Shown piece after piece: positions 27,626 to 35,437 of a DNA stretch of 64,000 bases; within the stretch, counting starts at the first letter, position 1, and each line of letters begins with the position of its first letter. Source of the stretch: Bacteroidia bacterium (GTDB lineage: Bacteria; Bacteroidota; Bacteroidia; NS11-12g; UBA9320); assembly GCA_028339355.1 (NCBI GenBank), contig JAOLBX010000004.1, positions 1 to 64,000 on the forward strand. The letters are read 5' to 3'. Below the pieces are notes generated by a model, which was given only the letters and a program-made list of their open reading frames with translations, was not told the origin of the DNA and made no database searches. The translations under genes were made by a program, and so were the position numbers.

Positions 27626-28752
27626 TGGCCCCTATCAACCCTGTATTCCAATAACTCTTTTGGCAGTATCAGGTTCTCAGGTTCAACATGAATTGAGTAT
27701 GCTGAAACATCTTGGTCAATAAATTTCGAATGAAACCGATACATATGACCTACATCATCAATATCAGTCTGATTTTCTATAAGAGTTGAGATTCTGCTAT
27801 GATATGAGGTCATGCTATTAAGGTAACTTTTGAAGTTCCTCTCATACAACTTGCCCTTCAACAGCTCATGCAGTCTCTCATAATTTTCTTTGGTGTTTTT
27901 ATATCCCTTACCTTCAAAATCACGTTTCCCAATTTCAATATTGGCATTGATCAGGTAGAACAAGTAAGTAATAATACGAGACGATCGTTTAATATTTCCA
28001 AAATCAACTGTTTGACCACCTATTGATATACTACAACTGGGTCGTCCTCCATTTCCCTTTGCATTGTAATCCAATTTGACTTCTACCGTTAACTCTTCAG
28101 GAGTAAAGTCGATCTCATAGTTATCATTTAAACGATTGCTTATCCTACGAAGTATTTTCTTTATCTGTAAATAGGTAGGATTGTCGAGGCGCTCTTTGGC
28201 TTTGGCTGTACATTGACGACATATTTTACCCGACCACATTTTACCTTGTACATCATTGAATATTTCACTGAAATCATTTATGCAAGATTTATTATCATAA
28301 TGAATTGTGTATTCCGAATGGATATCTGTCAATTCCATTCCAATTAAATTCTGGAATAAGTTTTCGATAATCTGGTGACTGATACTTAGGTAGTCTCTTC
28401 CTTCACTAACCTCCGCGTAGATGCCTGTCTTAACGATGATATTATTCTCGACATAGAAACTTATCCAGTTTTTATATGAGTTTTCATGGTTATAATCAAG
28501 TTGTCTAGGTGAAAGAATTACAAGAAAGTCTTCATCATTAAGATCGTGCTCTATTCTTACCTTTTCTGACAACTCGAAAAAAGTAGTCCTATCTATTTTA
28601 TCAGCATTACTATAAAAAGAATAGTAATCTGAATCATATTGTGTTTTCTCAATTGAAAATTTCAGAGGTCCACGGTCTTTTGAAAACATATCAACCACGT
28701 CTTTGACCTCTGACATCCCCTTGCGTGAGAGGTTTACTATTTTTACATTCAT
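27622..28752 (-). CDS. Unknown protein coupled to the ParB-methylase, possible inactive metallopeptidase-like domain
   Basis: I do not recognise a named family. The 376-aa protein has an N-terminal domain with SHQIIENLFQNLIG, then SCINDFSEIF and GKICRQCTAKAKERL. This order (helix with His, then C-[IV]-x-[ND]-F-S, then [FI]-C-x-x-C) resembles archaemetzincin-type zinc peptidases, but the HExxH motif is not preserved, so activity is doubtful. The C-terminal domain (NAKGNGGRPSCSISIGGQTV, DFGNIKRSSRIITYLFYL) is unknown. Its stop overlaps the methylase start by 4 bases. Context suggests a restriction, regulatory or sensing partner. The ATG at 28752 is preferred over a TTG 9 bases upstream. Confidence 0.75.
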   Translation of the reverse strand: MNVKIVNLSRKGMSEVKDVVDMFSKDRGPLKFSIEKTQYDSDYYSFYSNADKIDRTTFFELSEKVRIEHDLNDEDFLVILSPRQLDYNHENSYKNWISFYVENNIIVKTGIYAEVSEGRDYLSISHQIIENLFQNLIGMELTDIHSEYTIHYDNKSCINDFSEIFNDVQGKMWSGKICRQCTAKAKERLDNPTYLQIKKILRRISNRLNDNYEIDFTPEELTVEVKLDYNAKGNGGRPSCSISIGGQTVDFGNIKRSSRIITYLFYLINANIEIGKRDFEGKGYKNTKENYERLHELLKGKLYERNFKSYLNSMTSYHSRISTLIENQTDIDDVGHMYRFHSKFIDQDVSAYSIHVEPENLILPKELLEYRVDRGQ

Positions 28753-28848
28753 AAAATTCAATTAGGACACCGGAAAAATAGCAACAGAAAATCCCAAAGG
28801 CAAATAATTTTTGAAGTATCACACACTACTTATTAGAAAACCTAAATC

Positions 28849-28986
28849 ATGAACAAAGAAATAATGCGGGCCCTCAGAATGAATCGACAGCAGTACATTC
28901 GATATCTTCAATCCATAGTGATAGAAACACCAAAAAAATCTGAATTACCTGAGAATAAGACTGACTCTGACGACAGTCACCATTGA
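28849..28986 (+). CDS. Possible small protein (45 aa)
   Basis: This short frame is divergent from the ParB-methylase operon. It opens MNKEIMRALRMNRQQYIRYL and continues with a polar, acidic tail ending DSDDSHH. No family is recognised. The helical, basic start could be real, but a chance frame of this length is quite possible in AT-rich DNA. Confidence 0.3.
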   Translation: MNKEIMRALRMNRQQYIRYLQSIVIETPKKSELPENKTDSDDSHH

Positions 28987-29295
28987 GCCTTTTTTGTCGT
29001 ATGCGACGACATGGTATTTTTACCAAATAATTGAAATTTCAGAGGATAATAATTCCACCTGGGGATTATTGTAGACGGGATTTTTATTACCTAGACAGAT
29101 GGGAATATTGATCGGCCACAAGCCTAAAGGATTGACACACGTCTAGATTATGTTCCATTTTAATCTGAGAATGACAGTTCCGGTAATTTTACAGGAGGTT
29201 CCTTGGGAAGGAGTTCATATGAACCAAGTAATGATATTTTGTAATACAGGATTTTGAGATGCCATTTAAAACTACTCATTAATCACTTGGTGGGT
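28987..29295. other. Intergenic region, nothing recognised
   Basis: About 310 bases between the small frame and the serine recombinase. The composition is slightly richer in G than its neighbours. I find no gene, strong hairpin or repeat. If the recombinase acts locally its crossover site could be here or upstream of its start, but no clear inverted pair is visible. Confidence 0.5.
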
Positions 29296-29916
29296 CTAAT
29301 TCTCATTCAATATCTTCTTCAACTTGTATACGCTGTTCGGAGAGCATTCTAAAACCCGTACGATAGATCGAACACTATTTCCTTGGTTCAGTAACTCTAT
29401 CATTTTCTTGGTTTTGGGCTTATTAAGATATTTTTCAACTGTCTCCACTGAGTTTGGTTTTCTCCCCACGTATTTTCCTTTTTTTTCTCTGGCTAAGGCA
29501 ATTCCAGCAAGTGTCTTCTCGCGGTTCTGATGGTAAAAGAACTCCGACAAAGAAGACAAGACGTTAATTAACAGACCTGTCGTTGGTGTTTGTTTCCCAT
29601 TCTCATCTAAGGTTGTAATACCTTCTGAAATAAATTGAATCGGAATACCATAAGAGTGAATTGTGTCAATCGTGCCGATTAGGTCCTTGACACTACGACC
29701 TAATCTTTCCAACCTCATGGTTTTGACAATAGATATACGGCCCTCTTTGATATCTTGGAGTAATTTCTTTGCAGCAGCACGATTTTCGAACTCAACACGG
29801 CCTGAGACACCTTGATCCCTATATACCTTCCAACCTTTTTCAATTTTTGCCTCTTGAGTTCCAATTGACTGGAGATAGTGCGACGTTCTCATGTAGTAAG
29901 CGATTTTCTTTCCCAT
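29296..29916 (-). CDS. Small serine recombinase (resolvase/invertase family)
   Basis: The N-terminal catalytic domain (about residues 3-140) opens KIAYYMRTS with the nucleophile Ser12 and continues with DQGVSGR, KTMRLERLGRSVKDLI and QFISEGI. The C-terminal 50 residues form a HTH (LNQGNSVRSIVRVLECS) for DNA binding. Length (206 aa) is typical. Such enzymes resolve transposition cointegrates or invert short segments. No Tn3-type transposase is adjacent, so its substrate is unclear. It is transcribed away from the mrr gene. Confidence 0.92.
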   Translation of the reverse strand: MGKKIAYYMRTSHYLQSIGTQEAKIEKGWKVYRDQGVSGRVEFENRAAAKKLLQDIKEGRISIVKTMRLERLGRSVKDLIGTIDTIHSYGIPIQFISEGITTLDENGKQTPTTGLLINVLSSLSEFFYHQNREKTLAGIALAREKKGKYVGRKPNSVETVEKYLNKPKTKKMIELLNQGNSVRSIVRVLECSPNSVYKLKKILNEN

Positions 29917-30025
29917 AATGTTATCATTTTAGACTAGTGTGTATGATAACAGCAATATCCTAGCAAATTGGTAATAATGCGGCATCGAATCGCTATTATT
30001 TTAAAGTACAGTCTAGATTGAATGA

Positions 30026-30072
30026 TGGGCCAAACGTTACTACCCAGAAGTTGATCTCAAACTCTGAGGGGC
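30026..30072 (+). repeat. Degenerate direct repeat, copy left of mrr
   Basis: TGGGCCAAACGTTACTACCC, then AGAAGTTGATC and GAGGGGC, matches 31260-31309 at roughly three quarters of positions with small gaps. The two copies flank the mrr gene at 97 bases before its start and 160 bases after its stop. Confidence 0.6.
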
Positions 30073-30169
30073 TGAATGTCGTGGAAATTGCTAATTTTAT
30101 ACCCTCAAATAAACAATGTAACAGAACCGTTTCATTTACACTTAGATTACCTCTCCTTAGAAAACACCT

Positions 30170-31099
30170 ATGGCAATACCAAAACACGATGAAATCAGAA
30201 TTCCAGTGCTGGAAATTTTAAAAGCAAAAGGAAAAACTAAATTGAGAGATTTTATCGAACCGCTTGCGAAACATTTTGGACTAACCGATGAAGAAATTAA
30301 TGAAATGTACCCTTCTGGGAATGGACACATTTTCTACGACAGAGTTTCGTGGGCTCTAAGTTATCTAAATATGAGTGGACTTGTTGACAAACCCAAAAGA
30401 GGGGTTTATGAAATAAACCAAAAAGCGCTTGATATCTTACAAAAACCTGAACACATTGACTCCTACATTGAACAACAACTCGAAAAAAGAGAACCTACTA
30501 GACAAAAGAAAAAATCAACCGAAGAACGACTCATATTTGAGGACACTTCATCTCAACTAACACCACAAGAAAAACTTTATGCTTCTTTTGAGAACATTAG
30601 AAAGTCCGTATATACAGACATTCTAAATACAATTCTCACTAAAACACCAATCGCATTTGAAAAATTAGTAGTGAGCCTATTACAAAAGATGGGATATGGT
30701 GGCGAAATTGAAAATTCTGGATTAGTTACTAAAGCTTCTAATGATGGTGGAATTGATGGAATAATAAAAGAAGATGTTTTAGGACTCGGAAGAATTCATA
30801 TTCAAGCCAAAAGATACAACATTGACCACGGAATTGGACGAGACGAGATTCAAAAATTTGTTGGCGCTTTGGCTGTTGCTCAGTCCAATAAAGGAGTTTT
30901 TATAACAACCTCATACTATTCAAAAGGAGCTATTGAATACGCCAATAACTTGAATGGTTCAACTACTCTAGTGCTGATAGATGGCAAACAACTTGCGGAA
31001 TATATTTATGACTTTGGTCTTGGAATGCAAATCGAACAGACAATTGAAATTAAAAAATTAGACGCTGATTTTTGGGATTCTATAAAAGATGCAGAATAA
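30170..31099 (+). CDS. mrr: Mrr-type restriction endonuclease
   Basis: Mrr enzymes are type IV restriction nucleases that cut modified DNA. The N-terminal winged-helix domain (residues 5-90, IPVLEILKAKGKTKLRDF to KPKRGVYEIN) recognises DNA. The C-terminal PD-(D/E)xK domain starts FEKLVVSLLQKMGYGG, with Asp196 in GGIDG and the Gln-x-Lys motif at 212-214 (IQAKRY). At 309 aa it matches E. coli Mrr. It is a solitary gene flanked by degenerate direct repeats, so it may have arrived separately from the neighbouring modules. Some Mrr targets include m5C DNA, so coexistence with three local C5 methylases is notable. Confidence 0.92.
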   Translation: MAIPKHDEIRIPVLEILKAKGKTKLRDFIEPLAKHFGLTDEEINEMYPSGNGHIFYDRVSWALSYLNMSGLVDKPKRGVYEINQKALDILQKPEHIDSYIEQQLEKREPTRQKKKSTEERLIFEDTSSQLTPQEKLYASFENIRKSVYTDILNTILTKTPIAFEKLVVSLLQKMGYGGEIENSGLVTKASNDGGIDGIIKEDVLGLGRIHIQAKRYNIDHGIGRDEIQKFVGALAVAQSNKGVFITTSYYSKGAIEYANNLNGSTTLVLIDGKQLAEYIYDFGLGMQIEQTIEIKKLDADFWDSIKDAE

Positions 31100-31259
31100 T
31101 AACTGATTTAATCATAGTGTATCAATTAAATCCTTTGGATTACTATGATGCTATTATACAGCGAAAAATCAGGACACTAGAGCCATTATTTTGATTTTTT
31201 TGAGACGATTGTTTATTTGCTACACCACTGATGTTTTTTTGAAAACGAATCACTCATTA

Positions 31260-31309
31260 TGGGCCAATCAACTTGCTACCCGGAAGTAGATCAAAAATTC
31301 TGGAGGGGC
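31260..31309 (+). repeat. Degenerate direct repeat, copy right of mrr
   Basis: Begins TGGGCCAATCAACTTGCTACC, continues CGGAAGTAGATC and ends GGAGGGGCC; partner of 30026-30072. It could be left by insertion of an mrr cassette between two copies or by a local duplication. Confidence 0.6.
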
Positions 31310-31730
31310 CAATCAATATTCATGACTCCTTCTTGAGTCAAACCGTTCCTCCTCAAGATTTGGAATCCGTATGAAAGACTTAACTAATTGGGAACCGACA
31401 CTCTATAGGGAGCTAAAGTGCCAACCAATATTATGTCCAGGCCCCCCGGGAAGCCCCCCTGGGCGATCACCCCTCTTATATACCAGTATATAGAATTTGA
31501 TACAGGGGGAACAATCTCAAAAGTGAAATTTCTGACAAATTCCTTATTCCAGAAAAATATCGAAATGCTGAAAAAAATTCTGGCAATTTTTTGTGAAAAA
31601 CTGGAATACCTTTCGGGGTGAATCAGGAATGTTTAATAGTAGTTTCGTTTATACAAACTTTGTATACCATTGAAAACAAGAAAAGCCCACTGAACGTTCA
31701 AGCACATTTATTGCTTCGTTCCTCAGCATC

Positions 31731-31771
31731 AAAAGAGCTTTCACTTCCCCACCGCCACCCAAACTAAGTGA
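31731..31771 (+). repeat. 41-bp repeat upstream of methylase module 1
   Basis: AAAAGAGCTTTCACTTCCCC followed by ACC, a short variable part and CCCAAACTAA. It is nearly identical to 40448-40488 (four differences seen by eye). Both copies lie 75-86 bases before the start of a controller-like HTH gene that heads a C5-methylase operon. Confidence 0.85.
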
Positions 31772-31782
31772 TTATTTTAATG

Positions 31783-31795
31783 CTCATTTAATGAG
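31783..31795. promoter_or_regulatory. Palindrome CTCATTTAATGAG, candidate controller operator
   Basis: Perfect 13-base inverted repeat centred on one T, about 50 bases before the HTH gene that starts the R-M operon. Controller proteins of R-M systems bind such sites to delay nuclease expression. The link is inferred from position only. Confidence 0.4.
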
Positions 31796-31845
31796 ATAAT
31801 AAATTGTTATTCCTATTTTGCGGACTGAATTAAACAATTCAAAAA

Positions 31846-32037
31846 ATGAACCGAATAAAAGAGGTTTTAGAAGAAAAAGGAATTAAACAAATTTGGTTAG
31901 CTGAACAGCTAGGTAAGAGTTACAATATGGTAAACTCATATGTCCAAAACAGAAGGCAACCAAGTATCGAATGCCTTTATGAAATTGCTGAAATATTAAA
32001 CATCAGTGCAAAAGAACTTTTAGTTGAACATGAGTAA
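31846..32037 (+). CDS. XRE-family controller-like HTH protein
   Basis: The 63-aa protein is a single Cro/CI-type HTH domain (GIKQIWLAEQLGKSYNMVNS then NRRQPSIECLYEIAEILN and ISAKELL). It is the size and type of C proteins that control R-M operons. It overlaps the first methylase start by 8 bases, so the two are translated together. A palindrome about 50 bases upstream may be its binding site. Confidence 0.85.
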   Translation: MNRIKEVLEEKGIKQIWLAEQLGKSYNMVNSYVQNRRQPSIECLYEIAEILNISAKELLVEHE

Positions 32038-33235
32038 GAAATATACATTTATTGACCTATTTGCAGGTTGTGGCGGATTAAGTGAAGGCTTCTACAAACA
32101 AGGTTTCCAAGGTTTAACACATGTTGAATATGATCATTATGCTTGTGAGAGCCTTCGGACTAGAATGAAACATTATGGCTACCAAGAAGATGAAATAAGT
32201 GTTCTTGAGAAAGATATAACTGATAAGGATATAATTGAACAAATTGAGTTAGAAGTATCTAATAAGTCTGTTGACTTATTAATCGGTGGACCACCATGTC
32301 AAAGCTTCTCATCACTTGGTAGAGCGAAAGATGAAAACGGGATGCAAGATGACCCAAGAAATTATCTCTTTGAGAGTTATGAAAAGATCTTAAATCATTT
32401 CAAACCCAAAATATTTGTCTTTGAAAATGTAACTGGTTTGTTAAACGCAAAACTTGGAAAGGAGAAAACAGTAAATATTATTCTTAAAAAGCTTGGTAAA
32501 GATTATAAACTTATCAAATCTCCGAATGATATGGTTTTAAACTCTTGTGATTACGGTGTTCCGCAAGTAAGAAAAAGAATCATCTTAATTGGAGTTAGAA
32601 AAGATATAGAAATCAATCCAAGTGAAATTTACAATGGAATAATAAAAACACATTACAATCCTGATTCCTCAGATGAAGAAAAGAAGGGTAAGAAAAAATA
32701 TGTAACAGTAAAGGATGCTATTTATGACCTTCCATCAATCAAACCAGGTGAAGGAGAAAAAAAAGTTGAACACCTTGTTGATAAATGGAATAACTACCTA
32801 TCGAAAATAAGATCAAAAAATGAGAATGCTTTGTTAAATCATGTATCTAGAACACATAACGTAAAAGATCGCAAGAGGTATCATGAAATGAGTAAAAACA
32901 AATGGACCTTTAAAGAATTACTAGAGAAAAAGCCCTCTCTAAACCATATTAAACAAAGAGTCTTTAACAATAGTTATGTTGTGCAGTTTTGGGATAAACC
33001 TGCAAGAACTATTATTGCGCATTTATATAAAGATGGTAACCAGTTTATACATCCAGATCATAAACAAGAACGAACAATAACACCTCGTGAAGCAGCTAGA
33101 CTTCAATCATTTCCTGATGATTTTGTTTTTGAGGGCTCGAGAACACAACAGTACAAACAAATTGGGAATGCTGTTCCGCCAATAATGGCAGAAGCAATAG
33201 CCAAGAGTATTAAAAAAGTTTTAGCAAAGTTGTAA
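32030..33235 (+). CDS. DNA (cytosine-5) methyltransferase 1 of the LlaJI-like module
   Basis: Transfers a methyl group from SAM to C5 of cytosine in double-stranded DNA. The ordered motifs are I (FIDLFAGCGGLSEGF), IV with catalytic Cys90 (GGPPCQSFSS), VI (FENVTGLL), VIII (VPQVRKRIILIG), IX (TPREAARLQSFPDDF) and X (QIGNAVPPIM). The target recognition region lies between VIII and IX. The ATG at 32030 is preferred over the TTG 6 bases upstream. The product is 401 aa. It is followed after one base by a second C5 methylase, as in systems that recognise an asymmetric site. Confidence 0.94.
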   Translation: MSKKYTFIDLFAGCGGLSEGFYKQGFQGLTHVEYDHYACESLRTRMKHYGYQEDEISVLEKDITDKDIIEQIELEVSNKSVDLLIGGPPCQSFSSLGRAKDENGMQDDPRNYLFESYEKILNHFKPKIFVFENVTGLLNAKLGKEKTVNIILKKLGKDYKLIKSPNDMVLNSCDYGVPQVRKRIILIGVRKDIEINPSEIYNGIIKTHYNPDSSDEEKKGKKKYVTVKDAIYDLPSIKPGEGEKKVEHLVDKWNNYLSKIRSKNENALLNHVSRTHNVKDRKRYHEMSKNKWTFKELLEKKPSLNHIKQRVFNNSYVVQFWDKPARTIIAHLYKDGNQFIHPDHKQERTITPREAARLQSFPDDFVFEGSRTQQYKQIGNAVPPIMAEAIAKSIKKVLAKL

Positions 33236-33236
33236 T

Positions 33237-34769
33237 ATGTTTCAGTATATAAACAAAATAGAAAACACTAGAGACAAGAAATTTTTCATTGAAAAAGTTA
33301 ATCTGTTCATTAAGCTTATAAACGTTTTTGCACAAAAAAATAATCTCGTAGATTCTTCAGTAAATTCAGAAATATCAGAAATATCAGATGCTACTAAAAA
33401 AAGGCTAAAAGAGCTTAAAATAATTGAATCAAATTCGGAAGATGAGCAAAAGCTATTGCTGAAAGTTCTAAAAGTACCAATTTATAAAGAATTCATTACA
33501 GCGATCAATTATAATCTTAAACATCAAAAATTGATCGGAGATTTACTGAATAATCTAGACCTAAGTAAAAGAAATATTATTCAAGAAAAATATAACAAAA
33601 AAACCGGACCACGAATTGTTGATTTTTTCTGTGGCGCTGGTGGTTTAAGCCTTGGGTTCAGTCAAGAAGGCTTTCAGGTTGATCTTGCGAATGACTATGA
33701 AGATGTTTGTATAGAAACTTTCAGATATAATCATCCTGAAGTGCCAGACGACAGAGTCATCTTAGGTGATATTCGGGATATTGTTGATCATTTAGAAGAT
33801 TATAATGATAATGAAATAGATATTGTAATTGGAGGCCCTCCATGCCAAGGTTTTAGCTCAGCTAATCAGCAAAGAATCATTGATGATCCAAGAAATGAGC
33901 TGTATAAATATTATTTAAAAGCTATATCTAAAATTGCACCAAAGTATGTGGTCATGGAAAATGTAAAAGGGATGCTTCCGTATGCACAGCAGGTAATTCA
34001 AGACTATAAAAATATTAGTGTAAAAAAAGGAAACAAAACATACTCATATTCAGTCGATTGTAAAGTGCTAGTTTCAAATGACTTTGGAGTAGCGCAAAAA
34101 AGGCAACGTTTAATTTTTATCGCTATAAGAAATGATATTTCTAAAAATAGAAAAATAACCCCTTCCACCATATTTCAAGAAATTGAAAACAGCTATAAAA
34201 ATAACAAAGACCACGTTTTAAAAGATGCGCTTGAATTCATAAAGCCCCTTAAGGCCCCTCGTATTAAAAATATGACGGAGGTAGATGATGAAATTACTGG
34301 TAAAAAAGTGGATGTAAATCAATTTCAGGGTAATGAAAACTCTTATCTGAAGCTAATCAATGACGGGCGCAAAATTGATTATGTTTTCAACCATAAAGCC
34401 AGATTTACCAATGACATTAATTACGAAATTTATGGCACTTTAGCACAAGGAGAAGATGGTACTAGTGAAAAAATTAAACATGTTATGCCTTACAAACACC
34501 GCAACCATATATTCAAGGATAAATATTTTAAACTGATTGAGGACAGACCTTCAAGGACAATAACAGCCCATCTAAAAATGGATTGCCATTCTCATATACA
34601 TCCAAGACAAGTGAGAAGTATTACTCCAAGAGAAGCTGCTAGAATACAATCTTTCCCTGATGACTATGTTTTCTTAGGGGCATATTTAAAAACATACATG
34701 CAAATAGGAAATGCAGTTCCACCGTTAATGGCACGGGGGATTGCGAGGGCAATTAAAAAATATTTATAA
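33237..34769 (+). CDS. DNA (cytosine-5) methyltransferase 2 of the LlaJI-like module
   Basis: A 510-aa C5 methylase with an extra N-terminal region of about 120 mostly helical residues before motif I (VDFFCGAGGLSLGF). The catalytic Cys203 is in GGPPCQGFSS. Motif VI is MENVKGML, VIII VAQKRQRLIFIA, IX TPREAARIQSFPDDY and X QIGNAVPPLM. It differs clearly from methylase 1 in the target recognition region, so it probably modifies the other strand or a related site. The stop is 1 base before the ATG of the next gene. Two C5 methylases in tandem before McrB- and McrC-like genes is the LlaJI/BsuMI plan. Confidence 0.94.
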   Translation: MFQYINKIENTRDKKFFIEKVNLFIKLINVFAQKNNLVDSSVNSEISEISDATKKRLKELKIIESNSEDEQKLLLKVLKVPIYKEFITAINYNLKHQKLIGDLLNNLDLSKRNIIQEKYNKKTGPRIVDFFCGAGGLSLGFSQEGFQVDLANDYEDVCIETFRYNHPEVPDDRVILGDIRDIVDHLEDYNDNEIDIVIGGPPCQGFSSANQQRIIDDPRNELYKYYLKAISKIAPKYVVMENVKGMLPYAQQVIQDYKNISVKKGNKTYSYSVDCKVLVSNDFGVAQKRQRLIFIAIRNDISKNRKITPSTIFQEIENSYKNNKDHVLKDALEFIKPLKAPRIKNMTEVDDEITGKKVDVNQFQGNENSYLKLINDGRKIDYVFNHKARFTNDINYEIYGTLAQGEDGTSEKIKHVMPYKHRNHIFKDKYFKLIEDRPSRTITAHLKMDCHSHIHPRQVRSITPREAARIQSFPDDYVFLGAYLKTYMQIGNAVPPLMARGIARAIKKYL

Positions 34770-34770
34770 A

Positions 34771-35436
34771 ATGAAAGTAGAACAATTTATTCGTAAGTTA
34801 AATAACACCGAACTAAATAATCAGAACACAAATGATGCGTACGTTCGTATTTCAAAAGATATTCAAGAAGAGGTTCCTTCAGATTTTTTCGACGAATTAG
34901 ATTCTCGTATGATTAAGGTTATCAACAAAAAAACAAAATCAAATGTAGATAATTGGGTAAGATATCAGCATTACCAATCTAACAATGAGTATAGAGTTGC
35001 TAATTTAAGTTCTATATATAAGTCTTACAGAGCTTCATCAGGTGACTTTGTTTACATAGAAAAAATTCAATTGGATTCATCAACTCACTATGAGATCTAT
35101 ATGAAAACATATCCCAAGGTTTGCCTAAAGTATTCAAAATCAAACAAAGCATTTGAAATACTTAATGAGGCTGAAGTACTACAAATGGGGATCTTAGATC
35201 TGGATATAGTATTGAATTTTGAGGGACAAGAAATCAAATCTGAAATAAAATTTGCCCTTTCTAAAAAAAAGAGAAACGATTCTCCGACTGAATCTAGATT
35301 TTATACGATTGAGCACATGCCAACTAGTTTATATCAGAAAATTCAGAGAGACAGCTTCGTAGAGGTTGTTAAACGAAAGGAAAGATTTTTTATTAACGTA
35401 GAAAATTCATGGAGCTTTAATAAATTCACAAAATAA
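34771..35436 (+). CDS. Unknown protein inside the LlaJI-like operon, perhaps DNA-binding
   Basis: I do not recognise the family. The 221-aa protein has an alpha-helical N-terminus (VEQFIRKLNNTELNN), then a beta-rich core (SGDFVYIEKIQLDSS, YEIYMKTYPKVCLKY). That pattern weakly recalls B3/EVE-like effector-binding domains of restriction enzymes such as EcoRII-N. It has no visible nuclease motif. In BsuMI a small third restriction gene (ydiR) occupies the equivalent place, so a role as specificity subunit is plausible. It lies between methylase 2 and the McrB-like gene with 1-base gaps on both sides, which argues for obligatory co-expression. Confidence 0.7.
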   Translation: MKVEQFIRKLNNTELNNQNTNDAYVRISKDIQEEVPSDFFDELDSRMIKVINKKTKSNVDNWVRYQHYQSNNEYRVANLSSIYKSYRASSGDFVYIEKIQLDSSTHYEIYMKTYPKVCLKYSKSNKAFEILNEAEVLQMGILDLDIVLNFEGQEIKSEIKFALSKKKRNDSPTESRFYTIEHMPTSLYQKIQRDSFVEVVKRKERFFINVENSWSFNKFTK

Positions 35437-35437
35437 G

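Larger units (their letters stand above)
31100..31845. other. Gene-free stretch upstream of the LlaJI-like module
   Basis: About 745 bases. It holds the right copy of the mrr-flanking repeat (31260-31309), an unusually C- and G-rich patch (about 31435-31475), a near palindrome TATATACCAGTATATA (31477-31492), the 41-bp repeat shared with the second methylase module (31731-31771) and CTCATTTAATGAG (31783-31795), a likely operator for the small HTH protein. A 67-codon frame across the C-rich patch looks accidental. Confidence 0.6.

Noticed and set aside
31418-31621. 67-codon open frame across the C-rich patch before the LlaJI-like module
   Set aside because: Composition follows the C-run, there is no ribosome site or family match, and it overlaps inverted repeats; it looks accidental.
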